A stretch of DNA of 64,000 nt, taken from Eudorina sp. 2006-703-Eu-15. Lineage: Eukaryota > Chlorophyta > Chlorophyceae > Chlamydomonadales > Volvocaceae. Made by a program: the position numbers and the translations under genes. The stretch's first letter is position 1, and every line of letters starts with the position of its first letter. Shown piece after piece: positions 48,012 through 59,414 of the stretch. The notes below the pieces were generated by a model. The model did no database searches, was not told the DNA's origin, and saw nothing but the letters and a program-made list of their open reading frames with translations. The stretch is from contig BDSI01000017.1 in assembly GCA_003117195.1 (NCBI GenBank), positions 248,001 through 312,000 on the forward strand, given 5' to 3'.

Positions 48012-51000
48012 TCACTCCGTGTTGACCTGCCGTGTCCGTTCATCGGTGGGGAGCACCGCACGGCCGCCCGCACGAGCAGGCCGCATCAGAAGCACTGCGG
48101 GGGGGGGGAGAGGGAATTTGCAGAGTAAAAGCACGAAACGAACACATGAGTGATCCGGGGGGCAGGGTGAACGCAAAGGGTTGAAGGCGCACGCATCAAG
48201 TGTGCTGGATTGGGCTCAGGGCGCAGATAGGAGCGGACAAGGTGCACACATCACACGGACGCCGGCAGGGCGAGGAAGCTTCACCAGAAGCATGCTAAGC
48301 AGCAGTGCACGTGTGTGCGACCGGGCTACCCATGCGACCTGCCCACCGTTCTGCGCTGCAGATGTTGACAACGCGCCCTCGCGACCGGCACCGTCATCCG
48401 GCCCGCAGGACCCCTCCCTGATGGCGCCCTCCAACAGCTCCCGCAGCGGCGGGTACTGGTGACGGCCGCCCGGCCCATAGCACATGGCCAGCTGGTCCAA
48501 GACCCGCTTGCCCCCCACGGAGCCGCCATTGGCCAGAGTCAGTACCTGCGGGTGGCCAGCGTGGGACAGGCGGCGCCGTTCAGCTCTCCGCGACACTGCG
48601 AGCCGAACAGAGTTGGAAACTACTTCGATTTCGACACCGACGTCACTCTCGCAGGTTCAACGTGCATGAACCGCCATGAGGCGTTAAGTAGTCCCACGGA
48701 GCGGGTCCCAGCTGGTGTCTGGAGGCAGTCCACCTCCACTCGCACTGAGAGCAAGCAGTCGCCCAGGGCCTGCAGGGCACGCGGCCGCCTCGTGCCGCCA
48801 TCTCCCAGGCAACACCGTCCTTCACCTGCTCCGCGACCGCCTGCATCAGCCCCGGCTCGTCCACGTCCCCCAGGTCGTAGGAGCTCGCCACGGTCGCCAG
48901 CGCGGCGACATCCAGGCTGCCCGACAAGACAAGACAAGCATCCGGGGGGACAGGCCAGGCGTCATCCGTGAGATCAAGACCGGCGTGCCACTTCAGCGCC
49001 GGGCAGCTGGGCTGCGCCGGGTAGCTCCAGACTGCGCTGGACTCACGCCTCGCATATCGTACGTACATCTGTACTGCATCCGGACGACTGGAATACCCTA
49101 GCGAACCACAAGCCTCTCCACGCTGCACTGACTGCACTCAATCCTTGCGAAAACGCCGGACTACCCTAGCCACCCACCTCCCTAGCACGTGCAGCAACCG
49201 GGGCGTAGCCTGCCGTAACACGGACGCCGTCTCCCTCTGCGTCCCCAGCCTCGGCAGCGCGTACACCAGCTTCACCAGCTGCACGGGCGGCAGCGAGTCC
49301 AGCGCGCGACACGCCACGCGCGCCAGTGCCGTCACCCTCTGCCGCGTCTCGCTGTCCCCACCCGGCTCGGCTGCTGATGCTGCTACTTCGGAGGGTCGAG
49401 ATGGTGGCCGTGCCGCTGCTACTGCCGCTGCCGCGGTGGTCTTTGGGGCGGCGGCACTGCAGGACCCGGCGGCTGGGCGGTTGGGTACCGGCATCAGCAC
49501 CGCGTAGGCCCACAGCAGCTGCACCGCCTGGTCCGGGGACACCAGGACCCGCTCCACCAGCTCCGTGCGTATGTGGGCGGCCAGGGCCTGAGTGGCCGCC
49601 GGAGGTGGGGGCAGGCGATGGATGCGCGAAAGCGATGGGAAGGAGACAAAGAGGCATTGAATTCGCATTGACGACCGAAGTCATAAGTTGGCACATCCGT
49701 CCGAAGCCATGCCACCCAGCCACCTACCCGCAGGAAGTCCTGGTACACCTCGGCCTCCCGCCGGGCCGAGGAGCAGCCCAGCCGCACCAGTGCAACGGTG
49801 ACGCGGCAGGCGTCCTGGCTAGACATAGACGCCACGTGGGGCGTGAGGCTCACCACCAGACGAGCCAGCACCTGCGCCACCAAAGAAGTGGTCCATCACA
49901 ACCAATCGAAAAGCCGTTGAAGCGCTCTGCGCGCAGTGCAGCTCAGTGCAGCCTGTAGTACTTCTTCGCAAGTGCACTGATGCGGCAGCCTCCCAGGCAT
50001 CGCCAGGTCGAGTAGGAGTTGCTAAAGCTTACCACCGAGCACTCGCATTAGCATCCGTCGGCATACCTCCTTGGCAACCCTCACAGGCATGCAAACCGAT
50101 CCTCCCCCCCAGCATTTCGCCTCGCTGCACGCGCCTCGCCCCCTGACGAGCGGCCCCCCTGCCCGCCTCGTCAAGTGTCATCCTCCTCAGCGAATAGCAT
50201 CATCGCACCTGTGCAAGGGGGGAGACATCCTCCCGCGGCATGTTTCCGTACAGGGGCAGCTTGCCCAGCGCGGACAGCAGCTCGATAAGAGCATCGGGCG
50301 GCTGGTCCCGCAACGCGAAGAAGTAGGGAGGGTCACGGAGCCGCCGGACGAAGGGCAGTACCAGCTGCACCCTCACGGTCATCGGCAGCTCCACGCCTGC
50401 CAGCGCCCTGATGCACTGCGCCATGGCCTGGCAGTGGACCTCCCGCCTCACCAAGTGGTGGCCCAGCAAGGTCAGCCGGCGCGCAGACTCTGCCACTCTC
50501 TCCGTGGGCACGTTGCATGACGTCTGAGGGCCAGGCTGTACGCTTGCAGTCGCGGTGGCCGTGTCTACGGTACTTTGGAGCTCACTGGAAGGGTCCGGGG
50601 TGGCTTCTACTACGCCCGCGTTTTGCGGCGCCGTGTCGGGTTCCACGGCCCCATCCACCGACGCGGACGGAGCTGCTGGATTGGCGTGGATTGTAGAAGC
50701 CCTTGTCGTGCCATGTACAGGGAAGAGGCTGGAGAGTGTCATCAGGCCCGATGCCACATGCTGTAGGGAGTATTTGTAGCTATGCCGCTGGATATGGTCG
50801 TTGAGGGCTTCCAAGGTGGGGCAAGTGGCGGTGGATGCTATTGGCACAGCCCCGATCGAGGGCGGAAAGCTAAGCAACCTTTCTGCGCTTTTCTCTGGTC
50901 TTCTGCCGACTCCAGATTTCCTACTGATTCCACGACCGAGTATTGTCTGGAGAGAAGAGGCCGCATCGCGCCGGGACGCGGTGCTGGTTGGCGCGACGCC

Positions 51001-51171
51001 AGTGCTCCAACACCGTTGTGACAACGCCGATGCATTTCCATTGCTCGAAGCCACCGCCTGAATTTCTACTATGCGTGATAACCGTGACAGCACTGGCCCG
51101 ATTGACGTGAACGCAGACTCTGACGACAGGCCGCTGACGAAGGCCAGGCCTAAAAGTGTGCGGCACGACAT
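48012..51171 (-). CDS. Organelle-targeted helical-repeat protein (FASTK/OPR-like architecture)
   Basis: There are six exons: 51171-50209, 49871-49728, 49587-49178, 48916-48826, 48545-48347 and 48094-48012. Phases agree; 1890 bases give 629 aa. The N-terminus (MSCRTLLGLAFVSGL, then Ser/Arg-rich sequence with few acids) looks like a mitochondrial or plastid transit peptide. The body is a series of paired amphipathic helices, for example SYKYSLQHVASGLMTLSSLF, ALIELLSALGKLPLY, DACRVTVALVRLGCSSARRE, DQAVQLLWAYAVLMPVP, PPVQLVKLVYALPRLGTQRE and VLDQLAMCYGPGGRHQYPPL. Such spaced 'LL..Y..L' helices recall FASTK-like and octotricopeptide proteins that act on organellar RNA. No RAP domain or definite OPR consensus is visible, so RNA binding is an inference. 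The last exon follows a long C-tract before CAG and ends RTRQVNTE. Confidence 0.72.
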
Positions 51172-51944
51172 TATTTAGCTTAACTGTGAAATACTTACAG
51201 ATTTAGAGGATGCGAGTCGATTAAACTTCCGCATTTGTAATACCAAGGGTAATACAGCGACGGACAAAGCTCCATCGCTCTGTTAGTATTATCTGTATTC
51301 ATAGTGTACATATTTCACTGATATTTGCAAGGTGGCTGCTTCTGATGGCTTGGGCGGAATCGTGTGCCGTACTCGCGATGTCCCCCGGCAGAGCTCCCAC
51401 TCCGGACAAGCTCGACCGCAAAGAAGCGGGCTAAACTGTGCCCATCGCTTGGCCTGCCTAAATGATTGACGGGATCCAGGCTGGTTATGACCATTCCTGT
51501 TGAGCTGTGTACTACACGGGGAACCAGAAATCACACCTGAAAACACCAGTATCGAGCCAAATAGTTTCAAAGCAGTCATGCTTTTGAAAGCAATACAATC
51601 AGCGCATTAAGGTTTAGCCACCCATCTTGCAGTTCATGAGGGTTCATAGTATCAGTCCATCACCACAGCGGCACTGGGCTGCGATGGAGTGACGACACCT
51701 GGCCCCTCCCGCCGCCCCTCCCTCGCGTAAAAACAGACCTCACTAGTATTGGTTACCAGTTGCAGGGAATCGATAGTTACAGACCCCAACAACACGTACC
51801 AACACAATATCGCTGCCAAGGACCAAGTGGGCCGGTGAAGTCCTTCATGCCTCTCCCTCGGAAATCGCACTCGCACCAGACCGCCAACACCTGCCACGCT
51901 GCCATGCACCCATCGGTCTGTGCCCCCCCAGTCAGTAGACGTCG
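51172..51944. other. Intergenic region: promoter of the helical-repeat gene and 3' UTR of UTP6
   Basis: Both flanking genes are on the minus strand. The part nearest 51172-51320 is AT-rich and is the likely promoter of the helical-repeat gene. The part up to 51944 should be the UTP6 3' UTR and contains the candidate signal at 51777-51781. No coding sequence was recognised. Confidence 0.45.
51777..51781 (-). terminator. Candidate TGTAA polyadenylation signal for UTP6
   Basis: TTACA on the + strand is TGTAA on the minus strand, 164 bases past the UTP6 stop codon (51947-51945). Distance and orientation are right for a volvocine polyA signal. Confidence 0.4.
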
Positions 51945-54900
51945 CTATGCCGTGTCCAACGCCTCCCTGTACTGGATGATGAAGGAATCCGGATCGGCGA
52001 GCTCTTTGGTCGCCCGCCAGTAAACCTGCCCTGCACCTTTCCCGCTCTGAGTGAGCCAGCGCGCGTAATCCAGCCATAGGTCCGCCTCCGTCGAGCCGTA
52101 CGCCGTCACGGCCGCCTCGTACAGGTCCCCGAGCCGCTTTGCCGCTTTCCCACCAGCGGCGCTCGTCCCATCGGCAGCGGCCGCAGGGTCAAGGGCCTCG
52201 CGCTCGAGCTTGATGGCGCATCTGTACAGGTCCCCGCCCGGTGCAGGCGTTTTTAATAGCGCACTGTACAGTTGCCGCGCAGCGTCCACACCGAGGGAAT
52301 GCCTGCATACAGAACGAAACAACATTACGGTAATCAGGAGCATGCATCGCGATAACACATCATAACGGAGCTGGCGTCCGCCATCCAGGTGTTACGACCA
52401 AGCAGGGAAGGTTCCAGTACACAACGCTGCCTTAATTCCCAGTCGTGATCATTTCGGATAATAGCAATCCTTGTTCCAGTGCCAGTCTACTCCACGTCAG
52501 AAGGCCGCACCTGGCCTTCTCCACCAGCGTTGCCGCCACCAGGCCGAACCCTCCGCTGCCGGCCTTTTTTGCCACCTTGGCGCAGGTAGACGCTAGCAGC
52601 TCGCTTAACCGGCCAAACTCCGGGCTGTCCGCAGGGATCGTCTGGACGGCAATCAGCCACATTTCGCACGTCTTCTCCGGAGGTGCCGCCTTGAGCGCCG
52701 CCTCGAACGTCGCCATGAGGCCCTGTCCCTCCCGGCTGTGCGCGGCCTCCAATTGCAGCCGCCGCCGCCACATCGCTACCTCGGAAGCGAAACGCTCGCA
52801 GCCCTTGCGCGTCGCTTTCAGCGCCATCTGCGGGTGGCCCCGGAACACGCACAAACGTCCCCCATGCAGCAGGAGTTAAGGAGATTGCCCTTCACACTGC
52901 TACCTGGCAGACGCCAATCGCGTGAGACCATTGCCATTCACGGTTTCACACTTTCGTCGGCTTCCCGCGAGCGCCACGAGTACCTGCACAGTTTACGCGC
53001 TCACGCACCTTGGGTTGTTGCACCTTTTCCGCCCAGTCCGCCCATGTAAGGTACGTCTCCGTGGAGCTGCAGCCCGCGCTGTGGGCCCGTTGCAACAACC
53101 CGAACAGCTGCGCCGCCACCGCAACAGCCGGCTGTAGCGCGTCCGAGCCCACGGCCAGCAAGCGCTCCAGCGTCTGGCACAAGTAATCCGAAAACAGTTG
53201 GTACATGCGCGGCGTGGGCAAAGCTGCGAGGGCCTCTTCGTACACTGAACACGCCCGCTGGTGCGCGTCCGCGTCCCACGCCTTCGCTGAGTCGCTGTCC
53301 TGCGGTTCTGCCACCGTGCGCTCGCCGCCCGCGAGCTGTCGCTCCGCGGCCTCCGTCTCCGCCTCCTCGCTCTTCCCGACATCACGTCCGGTCGGGAAGT
53401 CGATGTGGCGCCTTGCCAGCAGGTCCCAGGCCTCCTCCATCTACAGCGACATGACACAGTACAGCGCGCCCGGGCTCCATCGCTTCGAATCATAATCGCA
53501 CATGGCATGGCACCATCAAGTATGCGGATAAGCCGACACGGTGATTGTGGGCCGACGCACATTGTCGGTCAGGCGCGTACCGTCTCCATACTCCTGCCAG
53601 GCTGATGTCACGCCCGATGAAAAGTACATCTACATCTACGCACCTGGCCGAAATCCTTCTGTATACTGTCGTACACCTGGTCAAGCAGACCCTCGACGAA
53701 GCCGTACTCGAAGTAGCGCAACACGCCCAGGAACCGCGCACGGAAGGCCAGCCGGCTCGGAATGGCCGCAATTGCGTTCTTGTACACAATGCGCGCCACG
53801 CCGCCCTGCATGATCGCGCGCACAGCCGCTGCCGACTGCGCTCCCTCCTCGTCACCGTCTTTGACGTCTGTGCATCAGCAAAATGAACAGAAGAAAAATC
53901 GGCAATTTGTTTTAGACCGAGTTTTAGGCCGTTCACTTGCAGCCCGTACGGAAGCGACAACCGTCGCACGACTGCCAGTCATCACAATCGTCACCGTCGA
54001 ACGCACAGGCTGTGCCGGCCGTCCGTCTCTGTGTGTACCGGTCACTAAACATCCAGTCGGAAGAGCTTTACGCCCCGAAAACCGACATGCTTCGCGGACA
54101 AAATTTCCCTGTGGCTTGGTGGCCTTAAGGAGAACACCACGAACCTCTCGTCCGTTGGCAGGTTGTACGAATTGCGACACATAACAAGGCATGAATTTGT
54201 ACCGTGATCAGTGACATGACCGGCGGCATACGGCACGCACCTGCCCCTTCGTCGAGTCCCAGAACGCGACGCCGCACGCGCAGCTTCAGTGCGTACAGCA
54301 GCTCCAGGTGGTAATATTGCACCCAGATGTTTTCATCGGCTTTGCACATGCGGATGCCCTGCTGCATGAGGCTGCGCGCTGACGTGATGTCATTGTTCGT
54401 GTCAAACTCCCTGTGACCAGCGACACAATCAGGTGGCAAGGGGCAAGGTATCATGCCAGTGCGCCAGAGCTGGCCGATTGCCTCGTTGAACACATTGGTA
54501 TGTTGCTTGCTTTCATAACCCAGAAGCTGTATTAGCCACCGTAAAAAATTGGACGGTTATGGCGCCACACCGGCGAGTAACAATATGTTGGGGGTGTACA
54601 GTGCCTCGCCGTAAGACCTGCACGCGTTGCCACCCATGGCACTGAACCGTCGTACCACTGGGCGGCCGCGATCCAGAGCTCTGACACAGTGGAGTGGCGC
54701 TGGAGCGCCTTGGTGATGACCTGCCCAGGGAGCCGAGAGCAGTCGCCAAACCGGCGCATTAGCGTCATGCCATGTAAACAAATTTGCACTGAAGCTACGG
54801 TAATCAGCAACCCCATGGAATGCTGCAGATGACCACGACGCATACCTTGGATAGCTGCTTTGTGCTCTTGTAGCGCTTGCAGGTCTCAATCCACCGCATC

Positions 54901-55452
54901 CAAAGGCTGAAGTCGCTTCTGAACTTTCGGCCGGCACGCTCGAATATGAAGTGTATGCGGCGCACAATGGCGACCTCCGCAATAGACTTCTTGCCTGGGA
55001 ACAGCAAAAGGAAACACATTGACGCTTGTGCCCAACACCACCGGTCGTGCGCCGAAGGAAACGCGGTTACGGGAGCGGTCATATTCGCGTGTGCCCACAC
55101 ACTGCTTCGAAGACCTGACGCGCTGTCCAGCACACCTTTGATACCCAGCTTGAGCTTGCGGGCCTGACGAAGATCCTCCAGTTTTGACTCGAACTCAATG
55201 TACCTGACGGGCGGGATGAGGCCAATGCGTGTGACTATGTCCGCACGCTTCAACACGATTGCGTGTGTGTATGCTCTCTGGGTACCTGTAGTAATCCTCC
55301 TTGAGAGCAGCTCGCCGCTTCAGTAGGTATTCGAAATCCTGTCGTTTTTGGACAATCTTCCTAATCTCCGAGCGAGAGAAGTATCCCTTGCTTTCCAAGT
55401 CCTCCAGCTCCGGAATCATTTGCTCCATCAGGTATTGTACTGTATCCGCCAT
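51945..55452 (-). CDS. UTP6: U3 snoRNP/SSU processome HAT-repeat protein UTP6
   Basis: There are nine exons: 55452-55286, 55203-55136, 54994-54846, 54720-54656, 54410-54241, 53867-53644, 53440-53009, 52827-52511 and 52302-51945. All phases agree; 1950 bases give 649 aa, close to the roughly 600 aa usual for the family. The N-terminus (MADTVQYLMEQMIPELEDLE, then GYFSRSEIRKIVQKRQDFEY) is diagnostic of UTP6. HAT repeats follow: DYYRYIEFESKLEDLRQ, AIVRRIHFIFERAGRKF, DFSLWMRWIETCKRYKSTK, VSELWIAAAQWEFDTNND, ENIWVQYYHLELLYALKLR. A second HAT group lies in the C-terminal third (ADLWLDYARWLTQSGKG). UTP6 is a nucleolar component of the small-subunit processome needed for U3-guided 18S rRNA maturation. 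An Asp/Glu/Ala-rich linker of low conservation lies in the seventh exon. Confidence 0.94.
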
Positions 55453-55937
55453 TTTCACCCTCCTACTTGTTCAAGCGAATTTCAAGCAAGTTGTCGAAAA
55501 GAAGGCGCAGCTGCGCCGCCAGGATTCGCACGAGAGGTTGGTGCAAGCGATTGTAAGTAAGTTAAACGCTCAATTAGAATTCATAGGTCCTTACCCTAAA
55601 AGCCCTGTCCTATGAGACTCGATAGAAATCGGGAAGCCGTACCGGTGCTCTTCGTACAAACGACTACTTGTCTAAATCCATTTCTTCTTTCCCCTGTCAA
55701 GGCAAGTAGAATGACATAATTGCTTTTTGACAGCTGCATTCTTGTTTGTGCAACCGTTTGTCTCCACGGATTGCTTGAGTGCTCTTAAGCACGAGTTACA
55801 GTGCAGCACAATTCACCCTAAACTGCGTCTATCATCCATATCAAAACAGGTATAGCACCTACCATATTGATTATCAACAACCCTTAGCTGCGCCGATCGA
55901 GAGCCTTGGCTGCGTCCACGGCGCGGGCTTCGTCATC
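55453..55937. promoter_or_regulatory. Divergent promoter region shared by UTP6 and LSM2
   Basis: A 485-base spacer lies between the two ATGs, which point away from each other. It is AT-rich compared with the genes. No other coding sequence is present. Both genes serve basic RNA processing, so shared expression is plausible but not shown. Confidence 0.55.
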
Positions 55938-56745
55938 ATGCTGTTTTTTTCTATGTTCAAGTCGCTGGTGGGAAAGGAGGTTAGAATTAAATGCTGTGTC
56001 CTCCTCCTCCGACACACCAGCCGGCTAACTGGCAACCTAAGTGCAGGTTACCGTCGAGCTAAAGAATGACCTGTGCATCAGTGGGACTTTACATAGCGTC
56101 GACCAGTATCTCAACATCAAGCTCACGAACACTCGGGTTCACAACGAGCAGAAGTATCCCCATATGGTGGGGCCGGGGGCCGGGAGGTTTGGGGGACCGT
56201 CGCTGAGGCGGACAACGTTGTTGCCGTGCACGAAGCAATAGCGTGGGAAATTGCGTTAACACACAGTAACGCGCATTACTGTGCACGCTGCATGCGGGTT
56301 ATTGTGCCACCCGTTGCCGTACCCAACGGTTGGTACGCGAGCACGAACTGGCGGCCACGTACCACGTTTTTGTCAAGAACACAGGTTATCGCGCTGTCCC
56401 AGCACCACAATCCATTTACACAGTCACTTTGTTTTGCCTGTGACCCGCAGATTTCCGTGCGAAATTGCTTTATTCGAGGCTCTGTTGTACGTTACGTACA
56501 CGTAAGTTACGTCGACTGCAGATGCGAACCACCTCGTACCAACTACTGCCGATGTTACCGGTTTAAATAGTCGGCTCACTACCAACTGCACCCCTGTACG
56601 TAACGTAGCAACGCGTAGGGCAAAGGCACCACCACCGCTCTATTAATGGTTGCCATTCAACATTAATTGCTTGCAGTTGCCACCAGGAGCGGTCGACGTC
56701 GAAGTATTGCACGACGCAACACGGCGCGAGGCACGGGGCGGGTGA
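55938..56745 (+). CDS. LSM2: LSM2, Sm-like ring protein
   Basis: There are four exons: 55938-55979, 56047-56166, 56451-56501 and 56677-56745. All junctions are phase 0; 93 aa. The start MLFFSMFKSLVGKE, the Sm1 motif in VTVELKNDLCISGTLHSVDQ, YLNIKLTN, EQKYPHM and the Sm2 motif CFIRGSVVRYVHLP match eukaryotic LSM2 almost residue for residue. LSM2 sits in the cytoplasmic LSM1-7 ring (decapping and mRNA decay) and the nuclear LSM2-8 ring (U6 snRNA 3' end, spliceosome). The C-terminal tail after the Sm fold (PPGAVDVEVLHDATRREARG) is short but usual. The 5' ATG is fixed by the conserved MLFF start. Confidence 0.97.
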
Positions 56746-56860
56746 CATGATGAAACCACGCCCCGGTCTCATCATGCCGGATATGCACCTGATCCATTCC
56801 CATACTTCCGTTGCATTTGCGTAGCTGGGACGGTTGGAAGACCCGTAGCTAGCTGGAGGG

Positions 56861-58813
56861 CTAGCCTTCCGGCTTCGGTCCTTGCAGTCCACCACCCCAG
56901 CTGCTCTTTATGAGTAGCTGAAACTTCATTTCGTTGTTTGTCTTCTGCAGCTCGGCAGCGTCTCGCTTGAGTTGCGAAATGGTCGCTTTGCACGCCTGGA
57001 TTTCTTGCTCGGCCGCTTGGCAGCGGGCCTCGGCCTGCACGCGGGGTTTCACATATACAGTGTTGTCGATTGTCTGTACGGAGGCAATATGATATGTGCA
57101 AACGGTTGGTGTTCCGAATGTCGAGATAGTCGTTAAGACATGCAGCGAGAGATTGCGTACAGTCGAACAATTGTAACATTGGATTCCGTGCTGGTCTTGC
57201 ATCAACGCATCCTATGATTATTACAACACACAGTGTGCATTAGTCTTCACCCCACCTGCAGCGCTTTGCTCTCCTCCATGTTCAATTGGTCCTGCAGCTC
57301 CTTGCGCACCGCGCTGGCATCTTCGAGGGCCCTTGCGCGCGCTTGCTGCACGGCGCTTGACTGTACGTGGGAAGGTCGCAGACCAGAAGGGACATGTTAG
57401 ATTTGGCAGTGCCTAACCTCAATACATACGAGTGGCAACCAAGTCTTACCATCCTCTCATCCACCACGGCCAGCTCCGCCTTCATATGCACGTTGTCGTA
57501 CAAGGAGGCTAGCGCGTCATCTAATGCGACGTCGTATTCTTGCTTTATCCGCAACAACAGCGATCGATACGTCGTGAAGCTGTGAAGGAAAGCATCGAAA
57601 ACCTGCGCCGATGGCACCAGCCAACAACGGTTTTGCAACAGAGCCGAAAGGCGGCACCATTCGCCATATTCCGATTGCGTTTTCCGACGACAAGTTAGGC
57701 ACTTCTCATCATTCCCAAGACAAAAGCCGTACGGCCATACATTCCTCAGCCCTGCTAATCAATCCGCGCCGTAAAACATGCGGCACCCTATCTCGTTCGC
57801 CACAAAGGTCGCTCCCATGGATTGAGCTCACGGTAATGACCGCATATAAGCCTACCTGCCGGAACGCATCTGTCCGCAGCTGTGCTGCCGCAAAGCCTTT
57901 GTTCCCGTTGCCCAACCGCTCCACTAGGCTCAGCTTCTCCTCCAGCAGCGCTTCCAACCTGTAGAACATGAAACGCAGCCCGCCTACCTCATACCCCTAG
58001 CGGCACGCGGATAGGTAACTTCACGGCACCTGGTACGATGCCCCCTGATAAGCATTGCAGGTACCCGCGAGAGCGCCTGAGTCAGCAATTCCCGGCGACG
58101 GATCCAAGACTGAATGGTTAACGTACCTCTGCAAAAGCTTGGGAGTCCGGCCGGCATCGTCCTCCTCCACACCAATCGGCTCGTTCGCATATGTAGGCCG
58201 CAAGGACTGCAAGCTATTCTTTTGCTTGAAAAGGTCCGGTAGTGTCACCCGGCTCTCATCGCGACTGCTCTGAAATGCTCGTGTTGGTGAGAGATCCTTG
58301 TAGAGCTTGCTGGCGGAGAGCGAGTCTTGCAAGTTGGTCCGCACACGAGATGATGGAGAGGCAATCGGACGAGGACTGGCCCCCGATGGTGTAGCTGCTG
58401 ACGTACTGCGCGCATGCAGACAAGATCGCAATCTGGTTTGAGCTAACGACCATATCAAGTACGCCTGTCACGATCACCTGTCATAGGTTCCTAGGCATCC
58501 AACCCTCGTATTGACAGTGGCTATCGTTGGTCACTACGGGACCAAACCCGTGGCATCGCAGCATCGGTGTTTGCAGTCAACATACGTCAGACGCAGGTGC
58601 GTGCAGCTTCCGTCCCATAGGTGACAGCTCTCCGATATCCCCCGTGTGACTCCTCATTGAATGCGCACCGGAATCGACCCCCACCACCGAGCGTGCCCAA
58701 TAACGGCCAATCGTGGGCTGGTACAGCGCTGTCTTTCCAGAGGAATGTTTTGATCCCCCCAGGGTACGCACGCTGCTTCTTTGAGAGCGGGTGACGGGTT
58801 TCCCCACGTACAT
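56861..58813 (-). CDS. TSNAXIP1-like coiled-coil protein
   Basis: The well-supported exons are 57958-57856, 57602-57450, 57360-57256 and 57034-56861 (stop), all in phase. They encode LEALLEEKLSLVERLGNGNK, VFDAFLHSFTTYRSLLLRIK then QEYDVALDDALASLYD, followed by a coiled coil (ALEDASAVRKELQDQLNMEE; IQACKATISQLKRDAAELQK). The segment that runs into 'F..FL..F.TYR.LL..IK.EYD' is the hallmark of the N-terminal domain of translin-associated factor X-interacting protein 1, found mainly in ciliated organisms. Upstream, an exon ending at 58127 (LPDLFKQKNSLQSLRP, KLLQ, then a split Arg) joins in phase. Its 5' border is uncertain: 58267 if the first exon is 58813-58574 (MYVGKPVTRSQR start, donor GTATGT). 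A ciliary role is inferred from family distribution only. Confidence 0.66.
57172..57176 (+). terminator. Candidate TGTAA polyadenylation signal for LSM2
   Basis: TGTAA lies 427 bases past the LSM2 stop, in an intron of the convergent TSNAXIP1-like gene. If it is used, the 3' UTR of LSM2 is antisense to the last exon of that gene. No nearer TGTAA was seen between the two stop codons, which are only 115 bases apart. Confidence 0.3.
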
Positions 58814-59414
58814 GCCCCATGGTTAAGGTGTCCACAAGGCTTGCGGAATCCCACCTGGCCACTTGTGCTTCCATAGAACCACCGCTCCTCCTTTGCGTGG
58901 ATAGAAGAACCGCAAATTCGATACGCCTCTACCAATAGCGAACACCACAGCGGCGTCCTTCGTAGTCTCAGCGCAAATAGATTTAAAGTATCTACTATTT
59001 GTTCATGACTATTTGTTCAAAACCTTTCCAATTGCAAATCTTTATGAAAAACATCCATACCAGATACTGGAAGTCGAAAGAAAAAGACAACGTAGCTAAC
59101 ATACACTTTTTAAAAGATAAACAATGTAAGGGCGAAATACAGTTCGTTTGAGACCAATTTCATGGAGTCGGAAAGCCGTACAAGCTCGGCCCCTGAAATC
59201 GTTCACATTACTCAGAAGCTACAGAACTCAGTTGTATACTATGCCGAAATATTCTTGTGCTGCGTTCGATCATGAGCTGACGACAGATGCTCAACTTAAT
59301 CCCAGTCTGGTTCTTGCCAACGTTAATATAAGATGTCGTTTGATAACATTCATATGAACGATGCTAAAAAGTGACTGACGCTCGCGTGGTCAACAACGTG
59401 GTCAAGGTTGCACA
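58814..59414. promoter_or_regulatory. Divergent upstream region of the TSNAXIP1-like and coiled-coil genes
   Basis: The region turns strongly AT-rich at 58980-59130, unlike the rest of the window, consistent with promoter sequence between two divergent genes. Minus-strand frames at 58654-58935 have no conserved content. No other gene is supported. Confidence 0.45.
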
